DNA from: Arcuatula senhousia
Taxonomy: Eukaryota; Mollusca; Bivalvia; Mytilida; Mytilidae
Length of the DNA stretch: 64,000 nucleotides
Assembly: GCA_963971305.1 (NCBI GenBank)
Contig: OZ020311.1
Span: 7,254,001 to 7,318,000 of the forward strand
Reading direction: 5' to 3'
The notes below the pieces were generated by a model. It saw only the letters and a list, made by a program, of their open reading frames with translations, was not told the DNA's origin and did no database searches. Position 1 is the first letter of the stretch; the number at the start of each line of letters is the position of its first letter. A program made the translations under genes and the position numbers. This document shows positions 52,201 to 62,000 of this stretch, in pieces.

Positions 52201-52449
52201 CTCAAAGGACCCCTGGATGGTAGTCAAGCTGGCACTCCGTCGTCTGGGCGGGTCTGGATACCATGGATCGATGAAATCAGTTGGATAGTTTTCTGTACAG
52301 GATGGCTGGGACCAGAGTTTGTAGCCCAGTTCTAGTGGTGGTCACCCCGGTAGGGTTTCTCCGGAGACAAGATGCTGCCTCCGCTAGACCCAGAACCGGA
52401 GCTCACCACAACAGTTGAATTCCAATTCTACCCAGAGAAAGCTTTCCCA

Positions 52450-52885
52450 TTTACATACCCCAAAGACAGAGGGTCTCCAGCAGATCCCAGGATAACAAGC
52501 CGGAGACACACTCATTGTTTCCCAATTCATTACCCCATCCCGTATACAAAGTAATTCCCCACACGGAGGACCTCCGAGGCAAGAAGCCGGAGACACTCCA
52601 TGTTTCCCTACCCCTGTATTACCCTAAAGACACAGAGGGCCTCCGGGCCCGATACAATAAGCCGGAGACACTCCATGTTCCCAATTATTACATCCATTTC
52701 CCCAATTAGTAACCCCTTTTAACCTACAGGCCACACACAAGACATCTCCAAGGTCATATGGACAAGCCACAAACCGGAGACATGCCCATGTACACGCCTG
52801 TTACCCCTTGTCTCCTACACAGGACACCTCCCGGTACCTCATGGACAAGCCACAGACCGGAGACATCCCAATGTATCCCCTGCTT
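52450..52885. repeat. Imperfect tandem repeats in the 3' non-coding part of the LTR element
   Basis: About five diverged copies, spaced roughly 80-95 bp, of a block centred on AGCCGGAGACA followed by a CATGT/CC-rich stretch (near 52498, 52576, 52659, 52780 and 52852). It lies between the -1 frame and the 3' LTR, where pol would be expected, and has no coding potential that I recognise. Confidence 0.65.
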
Positions 52886-52919
52886 CTTCCTTACTAAATA
52901 ACTGAAACTAATCCAGCTA

Positions 52920-53498
52920 TCACTTCCCTTCCCCTGTCAGTGATTCTTCCTGAACGATGACAACAGTCACAACCGGAGCACCGCCAGGGTCCCAACAAAA
53001 CCCTGACCGACTCCCGCAAATGGCTACTCCAAGTAGGGAGTACCACTGTTTGTAATGGGCACATTCTACCTTCCCACAAGTACCCCTTTCCTCTAATGTC
53101 TTTCCCTCCACACTTATCCACTCTGGGGAATCTAACAGCTCTATTTCCAACTTTAAGCCCATCCCCAATGTCGTGCTGGTCTGACCCTGAGAACCCTCCG
53201 GCTCTGAAGACTTATTGCCCAGAGCGCTGGAGAGACCTAAGTTAGGCAGTGTGGAATCGGACTTGACTTCATTGACTACTGTGCCTTTGTCCTTTTCCAT
53301 ATAGGGATTGCCCTTTTCACTGGATGGTTGTGCACAACACAGCTTACTACTCCCGATCCCCCTCAGTCCTTCATCCCCCTGCAAGTCCCAATTAATTGGC
53401 TGGTCTGCAGACCTCCTCCTACCAACGAGACCCTGTGTGTTTTCATCTAATTGGGGCGTGCTCGGGTCTCTTGAGTCGCCCCCTTGCAGTTTAAATTC
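52920..53498 (-). CDS. Open -1 frame overlapping gag, candidate frameshift extension
   Basis: Read on the minus strand, the -1 frame relative to gag is open from 53498 to a stop at 52920-52922 and overlaps the gag end by 52 nt. There is no ATG at its head: the first in-frame methionine lies well inside, so it would be translated by frameshifting at 53489-53495, adding about 189 residues to a Gag truncated at residue 552. The sequence is hydrophilic and Ser/Gly-rich, then has a Cys-rich stretch. I recognise no protease (no D-S/T-G), reverse transcriptase, RNase H or integrase. It may be the remnant of a former pol start after internal deletion, or an unrelated C-terminal extension. Confidence 0.5.
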   Translation of the reverse strand, partial: EFKLQGGDSRDPSTPQLDENTQGLVGRRRSADQPINWDLQGDEGLRGIGSSKLCCAQPSSEKGNPYMEKDKGTVVNEVKSDSTLPNLGLSSALGNKSSEPEGSQGQTSTTLGMGLKLEIELLDSPEWISVEGKTLEERGTCGKVECAHYKQWYSLLGVAICGSRSGFCWDPGGAPVVTVVIVQEESLTGEGK

Positions 53499-55144
53499 TC
53501 AATTTTAGCTTTAGAATTCCCATGTTTCTTAACCACAGGGGAGCATAACTGCTTAGAACACATATTGCTAGAGCTCCCAATTTTCCCACAAGGATGTCTT
53601 TCTCCCCCTTTTAGCTCAGAGCCTTGCATTAGCACCCTGATACTCTGAATCCCGTCCAATATTTTGTCCATCTTGGACTCGAGACAATCAAGTCTAGCCC
53701 CAAAGTTGCCACTATCCTCTTTTCCTACCGACATCCCCACCACCTTTTTCTTTTCTCCGACAACCCATATATTGGCCCCTGTTCCCGACCTTGTTCCCCT
53801 TGAGGACTTTGATGTCTGCCCATATATAGCCAAGCGGTTGTGCTGGTGCCACTTAACTGCATCTAATGCCTCCTCGATAGTTTTTGGGCAGGCATTAGAA
53901 ACATAACTACCTGCCTCCCTGTCGAACACCCCCTGACAAAATTTTACCACTGCTCGTTGATCAATGTAGGACTCCGGTAAGTCTTGGAACGCCAGGTTAG
54001 CCAGGGAGAGCACCCTGTCGGCCCAGTCTTCCAGTGACTCGTCCGGAGTCTGACACATATTACTGAACTCCAACTGAGCAGTTTCGGGTAAGTCTTTGAA
54101 GCCAAACCTTTTTTCAAGTAAGCTTATAGTCTCCCCATAAGAAAGGCTTGGGTTTCTATCGACTTGGAGAGTATAAAAGTCGCTAGCCCTGCCCTCCAAG
54201 CACCAGCACAACTGATCTTGGCATTGATTCATAGCCCAACCACTAGCTGCCGCAAGTCTCGAAAATTTTGCATAGAAGGCTTTCCAGCTAGTGGTGCCAT
54301 CGAATTTCAAAGACTTGGGCAAATAAACAGTTGGATTGTAACCACTGTGACCCCTTATTCCTGTTTGGGTACCCCAGTCATCAACCTTCTTGTCCTGCCC
54401 CTCGGACCAACTGAAGGTACCCAGCTGATCCTCCTTTTCCCGTGCACTTGGGTACCTTGCTCCCCGACTGTTGTCGATCTCGGGTAATGCATGCCCACGT
54501 CTTTGCCTGACCCCTCTTTCCCTGACTCCCAGACCTCCATCGTACCATGTTGTTGAGTGGCCGGTTGTATTGACCCCTTCCCCTCGGCCCTCGGTATCCC
54601 CGTGTACACCCGCATTTAGTAGGGGGCCGTCGCGTATGGTACCCCTGTCACCGTCAACGAACCTCCGGTCGGACCACACCGCTAATCTAGGTCGTTCCTC
54701 GTTTATGACTTGTCGAATATGTACCGGAGCCGATGTCCGTGTTTCCCACTCTTGGACCCGTCCCCTTGGGATAGATTTGCCGGAGAAAGGTAACTCCGGC
54801 TGTCCCATCAGACACTGTGCCGGAGCTTGTGTCCTCATCTTATCGTCTTGCACCCCATAAAACCTCAGCTCATCTTCACTTCCCTTCCCGTTTTCCTGCC
54901 AAGGTGCTTGGTGTCCTTGGTCTCTTACCTTAAACCATCGGTCCCCCCATCTTACCCTGGGAGAAAAATCTAGGCACTGCAGCAATCGGGAGGTGATTTT
55001 CAAGGACGGGATATCCTGCAGGTCGGCTAGTTCCAGGTCCCCCCTTTCCTCCCTTAATTCTAGAATGCTGTCTGCATTCTCAAACCCAATGCCGGGGACA
55101 GACATCAGCTCCTGGGTGGAACAAAAGTTGACCAGCACACGCAT
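53447..55144 (-). CDS. Gag-like protein of an LTR retrotransposon with N-terminal helix-hairpin-helix
   Basis: An uninterrupted 565-residue frame starting at a true ATG (55144). Residues about 3-59 resemble a ComEA-type helix-hairpin-helix: an asparagine-led first helix, the hairpin VPGIG, a helix ending LREERGDLE, then DLQDIPSLK. Residues about 60-270 are polar, Gly/Arg-rich and probably disordered. Residues about 275-445 look like the capsid-type Gag of Ty3/gypsy elements: FDGTTSWKAFYAKF, then LLEKRFGF, LEFSNMCQTPDESLEDWADRV and LANLAF. Residues 483-506 could form a short coiled coil. Cys/His residues follow, but no canonical CX2CX4HX4C zinc knuckle is visible. The frame lies inside an LTR pair in the same orientation. 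A -1 frameshift signal lies about 40 nt before the stop. Function is inferred: particle formation and RNA packaging. Confidence 0.85.
   Translation of the reverse strand: MRVLVNFCSTQELMSVPGIGFENADSILELREERGDLELADLQDIPSLKITSRLLQCLDFSPRVRWGDRWFKVRDQGHQAPWQENGKGSEDELRFYGVQDDKMRTQAPAQCLMGQPELPFSGKSIPRGRVQEWETRTSAPVHIRQVINEERPRLAVWSDRRFVDGDRGTIRDGPLLNAGVHGDTEGRGEGVNTTGHSTTWYDGGLGVRERGVRQRRGHALPEIDNSRGARYPSAREKEDQLGTFSWSEGQDKKVDDWGTQTGIRGHSGYNPTVYLPKSLKFDGTTSWKAFYAKFSRLAAASGWAMNQCQDQLCWCLEGRASDFYTLQVDRNPSLSYGETISLLEKRFGFKDLPETAQLEFSNMCQTPDESLEDWADRVLSLANLAFQDLPESYIDQRAVVKFCQGVFDREAGSYVSNACPKTIEEALDAVKWHQHNRLAIYGQTSKSSRGTRSGTGANIWVVGEKKKVVGMSVGKEDSGNFGARLDCLESKMDKILDGIQSIRVLMQGSELKGGERHPCGKIGSSSNMCSKQLCSPVVKKHGNSKAKIENLNCKGATQETRARPN
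53453..53495 (-). promoter_or_regulatory. -1 programmed ribosomal frameshift signal
   Basis: On the minus strand the gag frame reads T-TTA-AAC (53495-53489), a classical slippery heptamer in the right phase. A 6 nt spacer TGCAAG (53488-53483) follows, then GGGGCG (53482-53477), which pairs perfectly with CGCCCC (53458-53453). Inside, CTC (53475-53473) can pair with GAG (53463-53461). The -1 frame is open across the whole signal. Confidence 0.75.
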
Positions 55145-55825
55145 CTTGAACTACCCCGATGTTTGTGAGTTGTGTGTAAATGCTGGTTTTTATGGTGTCT
55201 AAATCAAATCTCAATTTGTGTGACTTGTTGTATTTCCAAAAAATAATAAAGTATAATGTGAAATTTTTGTTTGTTTTCTATATGTGCAGGTGCCCGTTTT
55301 CCCCCTTTTTTGGGGGGTGGACAAATTTTTACACTGTCCACCCTTTACTGTTTTTTTTTTTCGATTCCCTCTTTTTGATCTATGATGTTTTGACTGCTTA
55401 AATAATTTGTGTTTGTTTTGTTTTCGTTTTGTTTGAAACAATGTGTGTTGACTGCTGTTGTTTACAATCACAGCACAGACTGATCTGATTGGTCGACACG
55501 ACGTGGTCTGACACGGAGGTAATTCCCCTTGTTGACAAGGTGGGGTTCACACGTGCTCTGACACGGAGATTACTCCTCCTGAATGAAAATTGATCCCAAA
55601 ACTTGACTGCAAACCCTGTTTGCCCACGCTCCTCTTTTCCTTGAATTTCCAAAAGACTGACCTTATTCCCAACAAGCGTCGATCCCAGAAAATTTACCCT
55701 GAGAGTGCAAAGACCTGTCAGCCAGTCAAGCTCCAAGAAAAATGGCGGAAAATCGGTCACAAAAGGTGACCGCCTCAACCTGAAATATCTCACAAAATAT
55801 GCAAGAAAACACCGCGACAGGCACT

Positions 55826-55843
55826 GAGAAAGTCGCAGCGCCA
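55826..55843 (-). promoter_or_regulatory. Candidate primer binding site
   Basis: One base inside the 5' LTR the minus strand reads TGGCGCTGCGACTTTCTC. The TGG start is expected from a tRNA CCA end. The first ~11 bases resemble the complement of serine tRNA 3' ends as I recall them; the priming tRNA was not verified. Confidence 0.6.
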
Positions 55844-55844
55844 A

Positions 55845-56022
55845 TGTAACGATGCTTACCTACTCACTGGTAGTATCACAGTGTGCTGTAACGGCCGTAG
55901 TTGCAGACGAAGGCAGGGTCCGATACTGGAACGTCTGCTGCGTCTGGGGATGGCTATTTCAACTGGTGCATCCTGGGTACTTCCGGTACTCGTCAGACGT
56001 CATCTAGGTACAAACCACTACA
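55845..56022 (-). repeat. 5' LTR of the gag-only retrotransposon
   Basis: 178 bp, reading TGTAGTGG...CGTTACA on the minus strand, with canonical TG...CA ends. It matches the other LTR at 177 of 178 positions; the one difference is a C/T at 56006 against 52168 (plus strand). It lies 54 bp from the SMG9 start codon in antisense orientation. Confidence 0.95.
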
Positions 56023-56026
56023 TAGT

Positions 56027-56076
56027 GGTTGTTGTACGTAAACTGGTTCCTTTTTATAACTCAAAAAAAGAAAGAC
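56027..56076 (+). promoter_or_regulatory. SMG9 5' leader remaining between LTR element and ATG
   Basis: Only 50 bp separate the target-site duplication from the ATG, and the first nine are the shared satellite border. There is no independent promoter-sized unique sequence here, so transcription must start in this stub, in or beyond the LTR, or at an upstream non-coding exon. Confidence 0.45.
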
Positions 56077-59000
56077 ATGTCTGAGAGCTCTGACCACAGA
56101 GATCATCGGTCAGAAAGAGACAGAGGTGGAAGAAGAAGACCAAGAAGACGGGAAGGAATACCTAGTGGTACTGGGCGAGGAAGAAAACCGGTAACTTCAT
56201 ACAGATTGACAGTGCCATCTTTCAATATTTCAATCTTACATGTAGATTTATTCTAAATCATAACTGACATTAATCATTGATGATTATGTTCAGAATAAGA
56301 TCTTAGCCTTTCCATGTAATGAGAGATCTTGGACAGTTCAGGCCCTTGCATGCTTGTGTCTTTGTGTTTTATTTATGTGTTATCTATTCGGTTAAAAAGC
56401 TCAATAGAGCTTATGTTTACTGTTATAAATGTACCAATTCAAATAAAGTTTTCGTAATCGTATTAGGCCAGGGTTTAGGGGTTCAAATTTGCTTTAAAAG
56501 CAATGGCGGTGAAGAGGTCCAGGATTAGTTCAAATAGTATAACTCTCTGTAATGCTTGCTTACTCACGAGGGTTTTAATGGGGTTCCATTTAACGTAATG
56601 GAGCAGCTGCCTCAAATTCAACCACTTAGAACATTTAGATGGGATTATTGAGTTGCTACGGATATATTTAAACAAAAAATTATGGTTAATTGATGATATT
56701 ACATGTACCTAAAAATATTAAGTTTTTAATAAAAAAAAATCTTTTTTTATTTTGATATATATTTGATATTGAACTTCAAATTAAATTTCAGGTTCTAAAT
56801 AGTTAAAGTGACAATATAATGGTCAAAAACTTATCTTGTTGGAAATTTCAATGAATGTTATCAAAAGGTAGACATGCAGCCACTGCATTGCAGTCAGAGA
56901 TCCCACTAAAACAAGTAAACAGAATTTTACTTCTTTAAGTAAACAAAAATTTACTTGTTTAAGTAAAGTATTTTTCTCTGAGCAAAAATTTACCTATACA
57001 AGTAAATTTGAAAAAACTTTGAGCTCATTTTACTTGTTACACAATATTTTTACAATCAAACAGATAATTTTCTTTAAATGTTTACATCATCTGCTCTATG
57101 GTCCATTAAACATTTCTGATGCGCATGGCTGTCTTTTTCATGGTGCACACGGCCTTTGAAAATTGCCCTCTTGGGACAATAAATGTTGATTATTTCTAAT
57201 TAACTGAAGATAACAGATAATCTCAGTCTGGTAAAGGTTGCTGATACTATAAGCCATAAAAATAATCATGAATGAAAGTAAATTGCATCGCCATGACTAG
57301 ATAAAGATAATTAAGAAAAGAATGATTTTCTATCATTTTACTTGTACAAGTAAATTAGTGAAAGTCAAAAAAAGGGAGACAATTTTAACTGATAAAAGTT
57401 TACCTATAGAAGTTAAAATCTGTTTACTTTTACAAGTGGGATCTCTGACTTTTTATACCCCCACTCGTAAGAGAGGGGGCTATATTGCAATCACCTTGTC
57501 TGTCTGTCCGTCTGTCCGTCCGGTTCAATTTCTCTGCTTCTACTGGATGGATTGGTTTCAAATTTGGTACACAGCTTCAGCATGATGAGTTAAACCATGC
57601 CTCTTCTTTCCAGGTCAGTCCATCATCTACTTCTTGTTTCCCGAGCCGACTTAGACTTTTTTAGGGTAAAAAAATTGAAATGTGAAATTCTTGATTTCTT
57701 GGCTTCTACTGGATGGATTGGTTTCAAATTTGGTACACAGCTTCAGCATGATGAGTTATACTGTGCCTCCCCTTTCCAGGTCAGTCCATAATCTACTCCC
57801 TGTTTTTCGAGCTGGCTTAGACTTTTTAGGGTAAAAAATTTGAAATGTGAAATTTTTCGTAACAGATTTCTCGACTTCTACTGGATGGATTGGTTTCAAA
57901 TTTGGTACACAGCTTCAGCATGATGAGTTATACCGTGCCTCCCCTTTCCAGGTCAGTCCATCATCTACTTCATAGTTTCCGAGCTGACTTAGACTTTTTA
58001 TGGGTCAAAAATAGACAATTTTTCGTAACAGATTTCTCAGCTTTTACAGAAGGGATTGATTTTAAATTTGGTATTAAACTTTAGCATGATGAGTTTTACA
58101 GTGCCTCCCCTTTCCAGGTTAGTCAGTCATCTACTTCCTGTTTTCTGAATGGTCGAGTGGGGGTATGCTTAGCACGACTTAGTGCAACCCCTTGTTAACA
58201 TTTTGTTTTGCTCAGAAAAGCATTTTTTTTCCTGAAGCATCATCATGATCATGGATTTAAAAATTGTTTGAAAAAAAATAAACTTACATTTTTAGATATT
58301 TTTGTAATTTTTTTCTTCTAGGAAAGCAGAGAATTTGAAACAGTAGAAGTTTCAAAGCCACCGATCATATTAGCTAAGCCACAGGATCAGGTAACAAATT
58401 TTAAACAAAGGAACACAACAGATGAAACCTCAGTTAATACGATAATGGTAGAAATGTCAATATTTTAGTTGTACTATTGGCTGAATTTTGCTTCAACGTC
58501 CGGTAAATCACACTTGTTTTCCTGAACTTTCAGCGTCATTTTAACGCTTTTTGCTTTGAAAATTTCGAATGTCATCAAGCGCATATGTGACCCACGAGAA
58601 AAGCTAGTTTGTTTTTATTTTCGAATATATTTTTTAGAATAGATATCGCACTATGAACATTTTCAACAATTATTTATGCTTATAAAATAATTTTAGATAC
58701 GTTTTAACTTCGGGAGCGTCACAGGTTAAAAACCTTTTTCATATTAAATTTATAGTACAATTCAGAAACAAGACTTTCAGTTTTATAAAAATCTTTCATT
58801 ATGTACAGTTATTGAAATTCTTTCTAAATATACATTGGCCTAGACAAAGTATAAATAATTATAGTAACTATAGTTTTAATAGTTACTGTTGTATCATGCT
58901 GCACACAGCATATCATTTACTAGCATCAAAGTTTTCTCTAAGATGTATTTATTCCTGTTTTATTTCAATTAAGCTGTCCAGTAGTCCAGTATCTTCCAAG

Positions 59001-62000
59001 CTTCAGGAAAAGCCAGTTGTCATGGTCAGAAAAGAAGAAATGTCAGCTTCAGGGGAGACCACTCCACAGTTACACAGACATCTGTCTCAAACAGGACAAT
59101 CGGCTGAACGTAAGATAAAAATATTGTCAAAGTCTTCACATTTAAGACATTGTGTAAACTGCTATACATGTATAAATTTATTAATGAACTAGTTAAATGT
59201 TAATACCTAAAGATGTTGCCATTGTATATATTGTATGATTCTACTTTAAGCTGATGCATTTACTAAACTTTGTATTTATTCAAGCACATCATATTGACAA
59301 TTCCATCATGCGAAGCTTATCGTTGAAAAACGAAAATTCATTTAATTGCTTTTTCAGTAGCCAAAGGACTAGCTTTGCCATCAGAAATTTACAGATAATT
59401 TAACAGATTCATCAAAACCACAGTATTATGGGTTTGAAGTTGCAGAAACAGTCATTGCCACAATTAGCTTTGCAACAAGGAATAACGAGACCTGTAAAGC
59501 TTATTGATGACAATTGATTTTATTATACTTCACACAACGAGGGTATAATGTTTTTAACTGGTCCATCCGTCAGTCCGTCTGTCCGTGATAAGAATTTTTT
59601 GTAACAGATATCTCAGCTATTATTAATCATAGACTTTTGATATTTGGTATGTAGCCTCAAGGGGGGGTCCCATATGGTGGGATACATTTTCAGGTCTGAC
59701 GATCATCGGCTTCCTTGAAAATTTTCACAACAGATTTCTCAGCAACTATTTAGTTGTAGTTATTTGATATTTGGTTCATATATTCAGGTAGGGGTCCTAT
59801 ATAGTGGGATTCATTTTAAGGTCTGTCGACAATCTACTTCCTGTTTAACGGGCTGACTTCGAATTTTTTCTCTAAATTTTCAGTGTTGAAAATTTTTGTC
59901 ACAGATTTCTCAGCTACTATTAATTGTAGGCTTTTGATATTTTGTATTTAGCTTCAGGTAGGGGTCCCATATGGTGGGATATGTTTTCAGGTCTGTCAAT
60001 CATTTACTTCATGTTAAACAAGCGGACTTGGAAAGACAACAACCCTGACTTTTTTATTCCTAACTGGAAATAGATAATCTCTGTCCATAATGTGGACGCT
60101 CGCTATAAGGATTCTTTCATTTTATTACTGTTTGATATTTCATATTCCAGTCAGAGTAGGCTTGCATTGCCACCAGAAATGACCAGACCTATAAAGCTTA
60201 TTGATGACAATTGTTTTCATTTTACTGCTGTTTGATATTTCAGATTCTAGTCAGAGTAGGCTTGCTTTGCCACCAGAAATGTCCAGACCTGTAAAGCTTA
60301 TTGATGACAATCAAAATTGGATAGAAACTGGAATGGAGGTATAGTTAAGTATAAAGACTTTGTTTAAAATTATGTGATTGCATAGCAGGATATTTTTGCA
60401 GGGGTAAATTTTCATAACTGTACCATAAAGCCTATAATATTTTTATGGAATTATTAATGTTGTTTGTGAATAGCAGAGAAACAATGATACATTTTTGACC
60501 AGATTTCACTAGTGAAAATCCGGGTCATAAAATGGTGAATGTTGGGCGGGCGGGCGGAGAAAAAACTTTCGTAACAGTTTTCTCAGCAACTACTAATCAC
60601 AGCCATTTGATATTTGGTATACAGCATCAGGGTGGGGTCCCATAAAGTGGGATTCGATTTCAGGTCTGTTGCTCATCTACTTCCTGTTAAACAAAATACA
60701 GCCATTTCTGTCTTTGACCCATTTTTGTACATCTTAGGATACTTAAAGTTTATAGAAAAAGATGATTTTTCTCCCTATCTACAGAAATATGAAAAAGTCT
60801 AGATTATTGAAATACTTATAAGTGTTTTATTCATGAGTTCTTTTATTGTATGTACCCTGATTTTTCAGATGCTTGTTGATCAGACAGATTTCCTGGTTGT
60901 AGGAGTAATTGGAGGACAAGGAGTTGGGAAATCAACAATTCTGTCATTGTTAGCTGGTAACTCACCTGAGGACTCTAACAGGTACAGCGCATGTGCATGC
61001 ATGTAACAAATTTTTGTTGCAAATCTTTGAAGCAGATCAACATGAAGGACTTATTTAGTACAATCTCTAACTTCTTGATTGTTCATGTTGTCAAACAGTT
61101 TTTTGCCCATAGCCTGCATAATGAAAATTACAGACAAATAGTTATTCATTTTTCTCGGCTATTCTTTTGTCAACTTCAAGAATTACCTTGATGTTAAAGC
61201 TTATTTCTCTGAAGCCATTGACACATCTTCATGAAATTTGAACACTTGTAATCATATCAAAGGAAATACATAGCTGCATTAGTTGCACAATATCAACAGT
61301 CATCAGTATCCTAGCAGACACATTTGCTATTTGGTTATGGTAAAAAACTATTTTATAAATGGATATACTGTGGATTCATTCATTTATTACCTATTTCGTG
61401 GTTTGGTGAAAAAGTATCAGTTCGTGGATTCTAAAATTTGTGGTTCTTTAGCCTGCAGCATACACACCAATGTTAAATTTCTTTTTCATGGGATATCAAA
61501 TTTCTTGGTTAAAGGCTACCCACGAAAACCTCGAAAATTGATACCCCAGGAATAATAATGAAACCACAGTACTTCATTATACCCAATGCAACAACCTGTC
61601 TTTCCATCTGTCCATCCAGTTTATTGGACTATGTAGCAAATCATTTCAATTTTGCCTGTTTGTCTTTTACCAATCAGCTACAGGAAGTGAAAAATGCCTG
61701 TAAAAAATCATTAATCATGTTAATCATGTTAATTTTCTTCATCATTTCAGGAGTTATATATTTACCCCACAGAATAGAGAATGTCAGGAATCATGTGTTC
61801 ATTTAACAGAGGGAATAGATATGTTTATAACAGGACAGAGGATTATATTCTTAGACACACAAGTAAGAAAGAAGCAGAGGTACCAAAGGGGTATCAGAAT
61901 GTCAAAAGTGTGAAAGGGCAGAGACAAAGCCAGTAAACATTAACGAGAACAGGACAAAAAAAATAGCAGACAACAAATAAAACACAAAAACTACTTAATA

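Larger units (their letters stand above)
52007..56022 (-). mobile_element. Gag-only (non-autonomous) LTR retrotransposon
   Basis: A 4,016 bp element on the minus strand with paired 178 bp LTRs, a priming site next to the 5' LTR, a polypurine tract next to the 3' LTR, and flanking TAGT duplications (52003-52006 and 56023-56026). If the LTR ended one base earlier, the duplication would be ATAGT. The internal region has a ~700 bp leader, gag (53447-55144), a possible -1 extension to 52920, and ~735 bp of non-coding repeat-bearing sequence. No reverse transcriptase or integrase is seen, so mobility would depend on a partner element. The capsid domain suggests Ty3/gypsy affinity. Confidence 0.92.

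Noticed and set aside
51950..52335. Three overlapping open stretches across the 3' LTR, plus strand
   Set aside because: They lie antisense to the element, run across the LTR border and have no homology I recognise; chance frames in GC-richer LTR sequence.
52920..53384. Retroviral-type protease in the -1 frame
   Set aside because: There is no D-S/T-G active site or flap-like motif; a stretch with LLDSPE is not enough.
54164..54860. Open frames antisense to gag
   Set aside because: Shadow frames of the real gag gene, with Pro/Ser/Leu-rich composition typical of antisense reading.
55398..55844. 148-codon open stretch next to the 5' LTR, minus strand
   Set aside because: It begins with TTG inside the priming-site region, not ATG, and resembles no Gag or accessory protein. 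Treated as untranslated leader.
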